DNA from: Siphonodentalium dalli
Lineage: Eukaryota > Mollusca > Scaphopoda > Gadilida > Siphonodentaliidae
Direction of reading: 5' to 3'
Assembly: GCA_032622095.1 (NCBI GenBank)
Contig: CP136061.1
Location: forward strand, 34,971,797 to 35,035,796
DNA: 64,000 bases
Under the pieces are notes generated by a model. It was not told the origin of the DNA and ran no database searches. It saw only the letters and a program-made list of their open reading frames with translations. Each line of letters starts with the position of its first letter. Position 1 is the first letter of the stretch. Below, in pieces: positions 46,845 through 57,735 of the stretch. The translations under genes and the position numbers were made by a program.

Positions 46845-47470
46845 AATAGTCACTGGTTATCGTCGTCTTCTGTCACTGTTCCCCTTTCCATATTTTTTAC
46901 CAGGAAAAGTAAATCCCGGCGATTATATCCATGTCATGAGTATTTAACTGATTGAGACAAAACAACGGTCGATTTAGAAAACAGACATTCGTGCTAACTT
47001 TGCGTTCAAATCAGCATTCATTATAATATGGTGTCAACTTATATACGGCCTACATTCTGTGACGCCTTCACTCGGAGAGTGCCGAATGAGACGCTTCGGT
47101 CACCAAGTCTTAACCTGATGATAACACGATAATTTACATGGAAATGGCGGTAATGTTGTTGTTGCCAGGAATACTCACTGGTTATTGTCAGAAACTGTTC
47201 CTCTTAACGTTCCTCGTACTCTGAAAAGTAAATAAAGTGACTATCCATTCCATCCATGATTTAAAGTTTCGTTCGATTGAGATCAACGAACGATAGAATA
47301 AAGCACCAGACATACATGCGTGATAGCTTTCATTTTATCTCATATATTGCCATATGACGTTTTTGTTTCTTACATTCTGCGACAACTCCGTCAGATAGTG
47401 GTGAACGAGACCCTTAAGTCACCCTGTCTTATACTGATACGACGATGACGTATTACTTTCGCCAGAAAAT
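46845..47470. repeat. Degenerate tandem duplication of about 320 bp
   Basis: Unit 1 from about 46848 and unit 2 from about 47167 share GGAATA-TCACTGGTTAT, AAAGTAAAT, GATTGAGA, ACATTCTG-GAC and GAGAC-CTT--GTCACC in order. On the minus strand both can be read as R-x-GD-x2-VSF, which may be coding residue. Confidence 0.65.
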
Positions 47471-48180
47471 CTACCCCCGGGATCTTTCTTTGAAGTGTCG
47501 TGTTCCGTCTGGGTGATCATACATCACTTCCGGTTTCCGTGCTATACCGGAAGTTAATTCCAAGTATCCCCCAGTAATGAATAGCCAGATATCTGTTTGT
47601 TGACCAGATTTATATCAACTCCGTCCCACGTGACACGAGGATAGATGTGATCAGAAGGATACCGACGTCAGGAAGTCACATCATGGTATACGGATGTGGA
47701 ATTGACAACATGTCTTAATCAAATTTATAAGAACGAATAAATTACAGGAGACTGGCACCTTCCCTGTCTATTTCGTAAAATAATTGAATTTGAACCTCTC
47801 TAACATGCAATGCGTCTCCAGCAGACAATTCTCTAGTGGACGTATTATGTATACATGTGGTGGATACATTGCCACATCAGGATCCCGCATCAACTAAAAC
47901 TATAAGTATTGATAGGTAAGTTACCAGGACAAATACGTGAAATGAGAACAAAGTATGCGGTATATCAGGATTCTAATTTCGTAAGATGACTTCATTAAAC
48001 ATCAGAATATGACGACACAAACCATGCACTGCACCTCATCCACACACATTTTACATGTGTTATTTTACTATAATCGCGACAGATATTTTTTTCTTGTGAG
48101 AACATATACATGCATGCATGAACAGTAACTGTTTCATACCAAAGCAAATTCTGTTATGTAGCTTCACCAAAAACTTTCCA

Positions 48181-48245
48181 GTTACGACATACCTGTGTGG
48201 AATTACGACATACCTGTGTGGAATTACGACATACCTGTGTGGAAT
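48181..48245 (+). repeat. 21-bp tandem repeat, three units
   Basis: TTACGACATACCTGTGTGGA repeated three times. Confidence 0.95.
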
Positions 48246-49120
48246 CCACAACATAACTTTGCCATAATAATATTCACATTGTATAAGTAATAAATGACAG
48301 ACCCACTAGATAACGATATTCGAAATACATACGATATTCCTTGCAACCAAAGCTGATAGCTAGAAGAGACCGCGATTTTAATTTACAGAATAAGAATTAA
48401 CTAAGCACCAAAATATAACGTCAGAGTACCAGATTTTCTACGCACGTTCTGAAAGCTCGTGTTTTTTAAATATCCTGGTAGATCATTTGTTAAGAACGTA
48501 CATATGAATAGTCGGCCTACCGAAACAACTTTGGTTCTTTGGATTAACCAGGACAAATGTAGGATAAGAACGAAGTATGTGATGCCCGTACGCCATACGC
48601 AGATGAAGCGATATCAGGTTCTGCTATTTGTCCAGTCACGTCACGAACTCACGGTATATATACCGATGTGGAATTCACAACTTGTCTTTGGTGACCACAT
48701 TCTATGAGGAACATATTGGCATCACCGATGTCTTCCATGAGGCAGTATAGCTACAACATATGTAATCGTCCTTGTCGAATGTGTACACATACTGAATAGA
48801 GATTCACTAAACACAAAAAGATAAACACCAGCAAAGCACTTAATCTACACGCATTTGTTTTCAATTCTCGCGGGTATTTTCCTATTCGCGCGCATAGGTT
48901 TTCCTGCAAGAACATAAACGGTTGGCCAACCACATGAACTATGTTTTTGTATAGATTCAGCAGAACCAACAATGAGAACACAATATGTGGTTTCCGCACG
49001 CTATGTGGCAGATGAAGCTATATCGGCCGCTGCTTGATGTCGTACATCACACAGAGAATATTTACAACGTGTCGAGTCACGTGATGATACACCGGCTTGG
49101 AATTCACAACGTAATCTGTG

Positions 49121-49258
49121 TTAATCTCATTGTATACTAATTGATGAGTAGTTTCTGTATTAATCTCATTGTATACTAATTGATGAGTAGTTTCCTCAGG
49201 AAATGTTCAGATAATAAGATCAACAAACGACTGTTGAATTTATTATCTGAACATTTCC
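49121..49258. repeat. Tandem duplication next to a small hairpin
   Basis: TTAATCTCATTGTATACTAA (35-bp unit) occurs twice at 49121-49194. GGAAATGTTCAGATAATA (49199) pairs with its complement ending 49258. Confidence 0.88.
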
Positions 49259-50179
49259 AACCAGTGAATATGAAGCCTTCGGCACTTGTAGTATGTTTTC
49301 GTTTCTGTCGTATGCTCGTTTATCTGGACACCCCTCCAAATGAATAATAGCCTATTCCAATGTATACATTTATAACTGATTGGGGGAATCCATTTAGCGT
49401 AGAAAGGGTTAATCCATTGTATACCGTCCCTGTCGAATTTAGAAAAGTACTGAATGTGATAATAATGAGACACTATACATGCAGATGACTACAGAACACC
49501 ATCGCATCATTTGTCTATACGCATATTATTTCAATTCTCGCGTTTTTTTCCTATTCGCGCGACTGGTATCACGACATGACTGGCAAGATCGTGAACCGTT
49601 GGTCTAGAAGCAGGACTAACATTAAGAACATATGTGTTGTCCGCACGCTATTTGACGGATGACGCTATATCGGGCTCTGCCAGTTGCCGAGCTTTACACG
49701 AACTTCCGTCTTAACCAATATCCCCAGAAACAGTCGATCACGCTTCAATTTCCTTCACGAATCACGAACACGTTGTCTTTGTCGGGACTTGTTTGTCAGT
49801 AGTCAGCCTGAGGGTGCTTCCTGTCGAGTGATAGACTACAGTTTCATGCGTTCCCAACGTGACAGGTTCGTTGCCATGGCTTCAATTCCAATCCGAATCG
49901 AAAACACAGCCGAGTGTCATCGTCGTTAATTTCGCGAAACAAGATCAAGTATCAATCATTAGACGAACAGTGGGAGTAATATTACCTGTGACCACGCGAT
50001 CAATCCAGATCTCACCGTGTCTTCTGTTGACAACGACGGTGACGCCTACGGTAAATAGTTCCAACAACGAACTATCAAGTTACTAATGAGAGATGTGGGG
50101 GAACGTCCAGATGTGTGACAGTTCATTCAATTCTCCGCAGGCAATTCGCGAAGAGAACATCAATTCACGTGATCCCTAC

Positions 50180-50435
50180 CAAGCCTTGAAATAGGGTGTC
50201 TGCCATTTACAGAATGAGGTCCCCAGAGGGTGAATTTAGTGATGCTACCCCGCATAGCGGGCTAGCATCACCAAATTCACCCTCTGGGAACCTCATTCTG
50301 CTTACACCTTGAGCAGCAGAATGAGGTTCTCCGAGAGTGAATTTGGTGATGCTAGCCCGCTATGCGGGGCAGCATCACTAAATACACCCTCTGGGGACCT
50401 CATTCTGCAAATGGCAGACACCCTATTTCAAGGCA
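50180..50435. mobile_element. Double-hairpin palindrome with 10-bp flanking direct repeats
   Basis: The outer arms GCCTTGAAATAGGGTGTCTG (50183) and complement (to 50434) enclose two further hairpins (about 50211-50299 and 50317-50407). Each pairs AGAATGAGGT with its complement around TAGCATCACCAAATTCACC-type sequence. The two inner hairpins are also complementary to one another. TGATCCCTAC stands on both sides (50170-50179 and 50436-50445), compatible with a target duplication. Confidence 0.82.
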
Positions 50436-50521
50436 TGATCCCTACAATATATGTAACAAGAAAACTAAGATGCATGCATCAGGTCGGCCGTGAACTATCT
50501 ACCATAGAATTGTTGTAGCTA

Positions 50522-50914
50522 TCGATTATACATTTTGGAACACCTGTCTGTATGTATGTGTGTATGGACGAATGCATGTGTGTATGTGTTATAGACTCTA
50601 ACACTGCTCGACTGATCCGACTCGGATTTGGTATTTAACGTGTCAACTTGACCTCGCTCATAGGCATGTTTCTGGACCTTGACCGATCCGCCTAAAAATT
50701 TGTGTGTAGGACTACTTCGATCCCGGGAGCAATATGGACGGGTCCAATTTCACGTGGGACCATGTTCTCGAACGTGCTGATGTAGGCATGTTTCTGGACT
50801 AATTGAACAATAGTTTGGCCAGACGCTGTATATACTGGGTACTGTCCAGATGGAGGCGATCACAAAAAAAAATCCCTAAATAGCCCGAACGAAGTCGAGT
50901 ACATCAGCTAGTTT
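50522..50914 (+). mobile_element. Helitron-like non-autonomous element, copy 1 (tentative)
   Basis: Starts near ACATTTTGGAACACCTGTCT and ends CCCGAACGAAGTCGAGTACA then TCAGCTAG-T. The end is a short GC hairpin followed by CTAG and T, the layout of Helitron 3' ends (hairpin, CTRR, target T). Internal words GGACGGGTC and TCAAGGTC link it to the next copy. The superfamily call is an inference. Confidence 0.45.
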
Positions 50915-51415
50915 AATATATATTTTGGACATGTGTCTGTCTGTTTGTCTGTTAGCTATGGCCGGGAAAACTGCCGAACAGATTGGACGAAATTTGATAC
51001 CTAGGGAAAAATTATTTCCAGGGAGTATTTTGGACGGGTCAAATCTTGATCCCGACCTGACTTTGACATTCAAAAAGATCAATTCAAGGTCAAATCTGGT
51101 AAAACGGAAGTATTTCAACGAAATATAATACCTACTGTTACTTTTGTCCCAGGAGTGTTTCGGGTGGGTCAAATTATGACCCTGACCTGATCTTGACATT
51201 CAAAATTGTCAATTCAAGGTCAAATCGGGTAAAGCCGGGCGGATTTCGACGGGTACTTTTGTCGTGACTTTTGTCCGGGGAGTGTTTTGGACGGGTCAAT
51301 TCGTGACCCGACATGACGTTCACCTTTAAAATGGTCAATTCAAGGTTAAATCGCGCAATTCTCCGAAAATCAGAGGGGAACATCCCGGACGAAGTAGGGT
51401 CCACCAGCTACTATT
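50915..51415 (+). mobile_element. Helitron-like non-autonomous element, copy 2 (tentative)
   Basis: Follows copy 1 directly. Starts ATTTTGGACATGTGTCTGTC with TGTCTGTTTGTCTGTTAGCT, contains three internal units of GGACGGGTCAA ... GTCAATTCAAGGTCAAAT, and ends CCCGGACGAAGTAGGGTCCA then CCAGCTAC-T. The 3' end is parallel to that of copy 1. Confidence 0.5.
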
Positions 51416-51593
51416 ATATATTTCTAGATTTAGTTACAAACTAAATACCTGTATATTGTACAAAGAAATGTTTGACAAATATATCTGTATCAATATTACC
51501 ATACGGGTCATTAAAATAGATACGACGAAACAAATTTTGAAGGGTGCATGGTATCAGGTAAATTTTTATATTTCAAATGATGACAGGAATGCG

Positions 51594-51825
51594 GAAAGTT
51601 GAAGTACCTACGTAATACTGGCTATCCGAATGAAGAGATATACATGTATATAAAAACCAAAATAGAAGATGACTGCTGGCGACAATGTTTTCCAAAAAAA
51701 TTCAAAGCATTCGATAGCTCCCATCTAGTTGTCAGCCCGAAGATCAATATAAAGTGTGGTGACTATCAGATGAGGGATATGACTGTACAGTTGCTAAACA
51801 ATTCAGTCACGCAAAAGAGGATCAA
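51594..51825 (+). repeat. Dispersed repeat, partner at 52750-52975
   Basis: Shares GAAAG-TGAA-T-CTA-GTAATACT, GCTGGCGAC-AT-TTTTCC, TTTGATAGCTC-CATCTG and GATCAATAT-AAG in order with 52750-52975. Shorter pieces occur at about 51910-52050 and 52170-52200. No coding evidence. Confidence 0.65.
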
Positions 51826-52749
51826 ACAGTAAGATACCAAATTGCTGCCTGTGGTAATGTTTTTTAACGAAATTCGGGAAAATTAGATTACTCTCCCCCT
51901 GGTTATCCAGAAGATCATTGTGGAATCTGGTGACGATCGGACAAGGGGTGTCGTCTGTAGGATCAACCAAATTATTTAGCCATAAAAATAGTAAAATTCA
52001 AGATCACCGCTGGCAGTGATGTCTTCACAAGGACAGCTTGAGAACAAAACATGGCTCACATCTAGCGGTGACCCAAACTATCCACATGAGAAAAAGTTCT
52101 CCAATAAAAGCTGGCTGCAGGGTGCGCCAATTGATTCAAATTCGAAATTTAACAGGGTGTACTGCTTGTGGCCATGTTTTCCCCGCAAATTTGATAGACT
52201 GATGGACAAAACCACTGAATCCGTTGAATCAATATACATGTATACATGGATTAATGTATATGCATTGTTATACACAGTACTGGTATATAAAGGTACTGAA
52301 AATAACAATATTACTAGTATACACAAAATAAACCATATATCATGGCTATGGGTTCTAATATCCGAATATGACAGCTGATAACTTGGTGTGAATTGAAGAG
52401 TGGTGGTGTCTCACGCATATCTAACCCTCCATGTTAGAAACATGCCATTAAATGTCATAAGTATAATCTAGCTTGAGGACAGAAGTTATCCATAAAAACC
52501 CCCTTAATTCAACCAGGTCCTCGCGCGATGTATGGTCGATCACATGATGATCTAGGGGGGGATTAGAATTGTTGTATAAAAACAGCACTGCATGTAAATA
52601 TAAAATAAAATAGTGCTACATCTTATTACAGATTATTGCCATATATAATCAGTGACTATACAGACAGTCTGACAAAATAAAGTTTCAGTGACACTCTATC
52701 CGAAGAGGGGAATAATTCCAGCTGTTACAGTCAATGGAGCAATTATGAA

Positions 52750-53270
52750 TCTGGAAAGGTGAAATTTCTAAGTAATACTAGATATCGACATGACGCGATA
52801 ATATATAACGTAAATGCAATATGGCCGCTGGCGACCATTTTTTCCTATAAAATTAAAAAAATATTTGATAGCTCTCATCTGATAGATCAATATCAAGATA
52901 AATATGAAGTTTATTGATGATCGGATGAGTGAAGTGGACTGTGCTAAACGGTTTAGTAATGCTTAAAAAGATTTTTACCTTAATATTTTTATGTTCACTT
53001 TATAAACTTCACTGAGTCATCTTTGTCATGTATTGAGTTTGATATCTGTTGTTAACAGTTTATAAATCATGTATGTCTCATGTTTGTTATTTTAATTTAT
53101 GTGTTTATTATCATTAAATAAAGTTGAATTCCTTAAAAAGATTCTTACCTCAATGTTTTTATGTTCACTTTATAAACTCCACTGAGTCATCTTTGTCATG
53201 TATTGAATTTGATATCTTTTGTTAACAGTTCATAAATTATGTATGTCTCGTGTTCGTTATTATATTATAT
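52750..53270 (+). repeat. Repeat copy followed by a 172-bp tandem duplication
   Basis: 52750-52975 is the partner of 51594-51825. 52963-53134 and 53135-53270 are near-identical direct copies containing TTATGTTCACTTTATAAAC and GTCATGTATTGA. The first ends in AAATAAAGTTGAA, resembling a LINE 3' UTR; no ORF2 fragment is attached. Confidence 0.75.
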
Positions 53271-53454
53271 ACACTTTATAGTGTGTTTCAGAACGAAAAC
53301 AAAATGAATAAAATCAACAAATTTGTAAATTTAAAAACAATTCAAACGTTGTTGTATTCCATGTCCCAGCCCGGACATATACACCAAATTTCAATAATAT
53401 TCATTGAGAAACAACGGACCAAACGCCATATAACACCCCGTATGCATCTTTTAT

Positions 53455-53496
53455 TCCGAGTTGGCCTTTTATTCCGAGTTGGCACGCGCCGATTGG
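53455..53496 (+). repeat. 21-bp tandem duplication
   Basis: TTTTATTCCGAGTTGGC occurs twice in succession. Confidence 0.8.
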
Positions 53497-53949
53497 GCGA
53501 GTTAGCCCATGGGGCGAGTACGCCGATTCCGACACCTTTTCTATTTGCAGCAGGTTAAGTTTACGCGTAATTTAATTTACAAAGTTCCCCAATTGGTATC
53601 GTAAATAGAGCGACCTTATTTGACAGAGAATGCCTCTGTTATTGATTATAAAGTTGCTATACATTAAAAACGACAATTCACATGCTCGTTCAAGCGCAGT
53701 AGTCTATTTTCCCCATGTTAAAGGACATCCACAAATACTAAATAACGCTAACTTACTGCCGAATGTTTTACACGACAACTGTTAACATATTTGGGCTGAA
53801 TTCATCTGACGCGGTATTATTCCTCAAAATAAACAACAAAACCATCGTTACTTGGAAATGTAGTTTGGGCTAACATTTACATAAATCCTCCATATCATTA
53901 TTCCGACACACACGTCAGATGAAAAACTCACATGAAGTAACCGGCCAAA

Positions 53950-54115
53950 TTGACCGAAATAACAATCACAGTCAGCAGACGACAAATTTATCCATCAATT
54001 TCTTCTCATGTGACCTGATGTGACACGACCAAAAACAGCGATGCCGTAAACCATCTTGCATGAGGGTCGCGAAACATAACTTTGGTCTCTTTATACGGGA
54101 TGATTTTCAATGTCC
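53950..54115 (-). pseudogene. Decayed copy of the short frame at 55519-55647
   Basis: On the minus strand it starts CAAGATGGTTTACGG at 54054 and shares GAAGAAATTGATG and TTTGTCGTCTGCTG with 55519-55647, but an extra base shifts the frame. This makes it a pseudo-copy if the other is coding. Confidence 0.35.
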
Positions 54116-54489
54116 ATCTTGGTTCCTTGGTTGCTATGAATCTAGGTGTTCTTAGAGGAAACCTTAATAATAAATGTTGTAATTGTGAGAGAGACTCAAC
54201 TACACGTTGGGTGTGTATATATATATATATTTATTTTTTTTGATTTTTTTTGCATGGGCAAACAAGACACAACCTCCAAGACGTTAACTCTACTCCAAAA
54301 AAATCGTGATGTAATATTCACTTCCCGTTTCGTGTGGAGTAAAAATCAATCGACACCCATGTCACGAAGTTAATGTGTTCCTGGTTTCATGGCTTGTTCT
54401 CGATGTTCGAACCTTCTAGACTAAGTGCAGATCGTGTCTCTGTAATCTATTCGCGAACGACCAACTCTAACATATACAGTATGATTAAT

Positions 54490-54760
54490 ATTACCTGTGT
54501 TCAGGCGATCAATCTGAGCATCGGATTGTCGTCTGCTGGTAACGGACGTGACGTCATCAGCAAATAGTTCCAGCTACGAACGTGGAATATACAGGAGTGT
54601 CTTGACCCGATTCCGTGCTTAATGTTTGCCGAGCAGACCGTCTAATGAATTATATTATGGTTATGATATTACCTATGCCCAGGCGATCAATTCGGGTATC
54701 GTCTGCTGACAAATTACGTGACGTCATCAATAAATATAATGTTATAAGTCTATATATATA
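54490..54760 (-). repeat. Two copies of an exon-like motif with a GGTAATAT context
   Basis: Minus-strand GATGACGTCACG ... ATTGATCGCCTG ... CAGGTAATAT occurs at about 54485-54560 and 54655-54740, and a third form at about 49970-50060. In one reading the first copy gives LFADDVTSVTSRRQSDAQID and the third ELFTVGVTVVVNRR...WIDR. The match to an RT FADD box is probably fortuitous. Each block is also followed by TTGACCCGATTC-type sequence. Confidence 0.45.
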
Positions 54761-54862
54761 TATAGGAGTTTCTTGACCCGATTCTGAATGTTTGCCGAAT
54801 ATATTGTATTATAAGTTATATTTTATTGTATAGCAGATGTAAGGTGGAGCACGAAAACAGCA

Positions 54863-55525
54863 TGAGTGTACATTGCTTCAAATATGCTTGCTTTAGTGAG
54901 CGTGAACAAATTCTTATTTCTTATCGAAATGGCCATGTATCAGCAAAATGGCACATTGACATGCCCCTCAACTCAGATCGAGCTTGAAATTGAAAATCTG
55001 TCCCGATGTTGGACCATGGCGGGGTTCGAAACAGCGCCAACCTCGTATAGCCCATCTGAGGCTGCGATGATCTTATCCACGATATATAATCACATCGGCT
55101 GCGGAGATATCATTAAAAATGAAGCCATTTCACCGAGAGTTTGGAAGCGAATCAACCTGAACATGGGTTCGAATATTGACACAGAACGGAACTATACCAT
55201 TAAATTGGAGCAGCACAATGCACTTCCTCCGAAATTTTGTCTGTGACCATGAGATTACTGGTAATTGGGTATATATAAATCAGATTTATGTAGGGACCGA
55301 CTCAGATTGTCCATTGCTTGAAATATATATGCTTGCTTCGTGAGCGTGAGCGTGAACACATTATCATTCCTTATCGATATGAACATGTATCGATCAGAAT
55401 GGCACATTGTGTTACATCATCGGCAACGAACTATCGAGTTACTGGCGAGAGATGCGGGGGAACGTCCAGATGTGTGACAGTTCATTCCATTCTCCCCAGG
55501 CAAATCGTTAAGAGAACATCAATTC
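54863..55525. repeat. Internally duplicated segment also shared with 50.1 kb
   Basis: ATTGCTT-AAATAT-GCTTGCTT and GAGCGTGAACA at 54863-54960 recur at 55308-55410. 55420-55525 (GGGGGAACGTCCAGATGTGT, GACAGTTCATTC) matches 50061-50160. The 126-codon plus frame 54866-55246 overlaps these repeats and has no recognisable domain. Confidence 0.6.
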
Positions 55526-55647
55526 GTATAACCCCTGCACTGGATGTAATAAAAATCACGGCCAGCAGACGACAAATTTTCATCAATTTCTTCTAATGCG
55601 ATGTCATGTATAGAATAGCGAAAAGCGACACAGTTGCTCTGAACCAT
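55519..55647 (-). CDS. Short exon-like frame (42 codons), unknown
   Basis: Minus-strand frame starting MVQSNCVAFRYSIHDIALEE, preceded by CAAG and closed by TGA. A related but frameshifted copy lies at 53950-54054. Just downstream on the same strand, 55430-55515 and 50068-50155 both read GE-x-NELSHIWTFP in frame. Conservation of reading between duplicates hints at former coding. No family recognised; it may be the first exon of a decayed gene family. Confidence 0.25.
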   Translation of the reverse strand: MVQSNCVAFRYSIHDIALEEIDENLSSAGRDFYYIQCRGYTN

Positions 55648-55740
55648 CTTGAAAAAAATAAATGATGGTCGTGGAATATCACAGTGGCCTCTTACAGTTA
55701 TGCATTTACATACGCTCGAGGCACAATGACAGCATGCATC

Positions 55741-55830
55741 TACAGTAATGCTCTAAGTAATCCACTTCTTAACCACAGCAGAATTATGGGTAACTTTTCA
55801 GAAGTCGATTATACTTAGAGCATTACTGTA
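55741..55830. mobile_element. Family D MITE, 90-bp copy
   Basis: TA-CAGTAATGCTCTAAGTAATC at the left and CTTAGAGCATTACTG-TA at the right. Interior ACCACAGCAGAATTATGGGT matches the 210-bp copy at 3113-3322. Confidence 0.85.
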
Positions 55831-55908
55831 TATCAGTGTATCCCGTCAAGAAGATATATTTAGATTTCAATTCAATATATAGAAATTATGGGAGTATTCG
55901 AATCCGCG

Positions 55909-56198
55909 ACCTTTGCGTTTTCTGATGGTGGACTTTGCGTTTTCTGATGGTGGACTTTGCGTTTTCTGATGGTGGACCTTGCGTTTTCTGATGGTGGACT
56001 TTGCGTTTTCTGATGGTGGACTTTGCGTTTTCAAATGGTGGACTTTGCGTTTTCTGATGGTGGACTTTGCGTTTCCTGGTGGTGGACCTTGCGTTTTCTG
56101 ATGGTGGACCTGCGTTTTCTGATGGTGGACTTTGCGTTTCCTGATGGTGGACCTTGCGTTTTCTGATGGTGGACTTTGCGTTTCCTGGTGGTGGACCT
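55909..56198 (+). repeat. 22-bp minisatellite, thirteen units
   Basis: Thirteen units of TTTGCGTTTTCTGATGGTGG plus AC, with point variants and one unit one base short. The long minus-strand frames through it (KVHHQKTQ-like) arise from the repeat; 22 is not a multiple of three. Confidence 0.97.
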
Positions 56199-56786
56199 TA
56201 CACCAGGACATGATCTGTCGACGATTCCAATACCACGAACAGACCGAGAATACCATGACTTCCTGCAGATTATTTTTTTTGCTTCCCGTTTCGTGGGAAA
56301 TGAAAATTTCAATCCCAGCACGCTATGTCAAATTGTTCTTGATCTGTTTGCGGGTTTAGACGGTTCTCGGTTCAGACACGTCTCGGTTATCAGTATAGCA
56401 TGCCGTGAATCTCTACTCTAGCTACGCCCGTAGAGATCATATTCCACCAGAACAAAACCTGGGAACTGTTTACTGTTCTGACACGTTATGACAGAGAACT
56501 TTATAACATTGAACAAACAAGGCATGGAATATATTTCTTTGTTAATACTTGTTCTTCGATAATCTACTTCACATTAGGGGGTGATCCCAGCTCGAAATTG
56601 CATTCTTTTCTGTGACTTTTGTGAGCCGATATTGCAATATACATTTAATTAATTACACAGTGGAAATTCCATAACTGTAAGTGACGCAAAGCAAAATTGC
56701 TCACAACGTCACTGAAATCTTACAATGTCGAGTCGCGACTTTCACCCACAGTGAAGTACATTATTAAGCGGTGTTACTAAACATCG

Positions 56787-56826
56787 CCCGGACCAGCCCG
56801 GACCAGCCCGGACCAGCCCGGACCGC
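56787..56826 (+). repeat. 10-bp tandem repeat
   Basis: CCCGGACCAG repeated four times, the last ending CGCCC. Confidence 0.93.
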
Positions 56827-57277
56827 CCATGTGAAGTATAGGGGCGATTTTTAGTGGCAATATATGTGCAGGGGTGTCATGGAAAGCCACTTACGCACGG
56901 ACAGGGGTCGCGACCACACATAAGTGTCGTTATTAACCCTCAAAATTCCGACATCGGCGAATATGTTCGCCGCGAATGAAGCTAACAGCCAGGACCACCC
57001 CTGTTGCGTATAGGGGTGATTTTAGTTCTAGAAAATATTCGACGAGCTGACCGACACACTCTCGATACCAAATTACGTTGAACAAAATGTTGATATATAA
57101 GACGTTTTGCAAAATATTATACTAGGGTTGACTGTGGTTAGATAATGTTTTGGTAATTAACCGATTCTGATAACTAAACCGTCTTTTTGAGAAATTGTTT
57201 TTGTTATGTTGTTGGAATCTGATGATATTGGGACCATCGAATCGAATTGTGTACCCTTAGGCCAATTGATGACTTAC

Positions 57278-57450
57278 CGGCCGCATATAGCCTGAAAAGT
57301 CCAATCAGCGTGATTCCCAGCACGAATACACCACGAAATCCACATAAGAACGATGAGAGTATGCACACAATCATATTGTTTAAACGCTCTTCAACATTTA
57401 CCGTTATAGTGGTGGGCAACGAAATCATAAACACATCCAAACAAATATCT
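57278..57450 (-). CDS. Candidate exon with one membrane segment
   Basis: On the minus strand the frame ICLDVFMISLPTTITVNVEE continues to a hydrophobic stretch around GVFVLGITLIGLFRLYAAG, long enough for one membrane helix. It is followed at once by a perfect donor, GCCG|GTAAGT (donor bases at 57272-57277). A possible acceptor ATAAAACAG sits near 57452 after a T run. The length of about 57 codons suits an internal exon. Neighbouring exons are not visible within several kilobases. The family is unknown. It is the best splice-supported coding candidate in the window, but a single exon is weak evidence. Confidence 0.4.
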
Positions 57451-57735
57451 GTTTTATAGTAAAAAATATTATTCTAGATGTATTTAATATTCTAATGCGA
57501 ATCATTAATTGACTCTTAATGTGGTAATCCTTTACAGCTGCCCGTACTAATCAAAGTGTATTGCAATAAACTATTTTCGTTATATTTTATTCCATAATAT
57601 TCATTGCTTCTATATCTAAGACTTTAAGCCGAAGCGTATATATGGCTGATCCAAGTGGGAGAACAGTAAACACCTGTGACCACGTGGTGTGTCCTATTTG
57701 GAAACAACTAAACTCACATTGCTTAACTGTGTATG

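Larger units (their letters stand above)
47600..49700. repeat. Degenerate tandem array with units of about 430-650 bp
   Basis: Words recur in order: GAACAAAGTATGTG plus CCGCACGCTATGTGGCAGA (about 47955, 48570, 48975, 49625), ATGTGGAATTCACAAC (about 47694, 48668, 49097) and TTTTCAATTCTCGCG plus TTTTCCTATTCGCGCG (about 48855, 49530). Copies are heavily diverged, with indels. Confidence 0.65.

Noticed and set aside
54500-54560. LFADD-like reverse transcriptase box on the minus strand
   Set aside because: Only a few residues match, no other RT motif is nearby, and related copies lack the two Asp. Treated as coincidence within a repeated segment.
55000-55100. B-box-like GTTTCGAACCCCGCC on the minus strand, possible tRNA or SINE
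   Set aside because: No convincing A box at the right distance and no cloverleaf or tail.
54866-55246. 126-codon plus-strand frame
   Set aside because: It overlaps segments duplicated elsewhere (54863-54960 with 55308-55410), has no recognisable domain, and a competing minus-strand reading exists. Not called as a gene.
55867-56256. 129-codon minus frame with repeated KVHHQKTQ-like words
   Set aside because: It is a by-product of the 22-bp minisatellite; the unit length is not a multiple of three, so the apparent peptide repeat cycles through frames.
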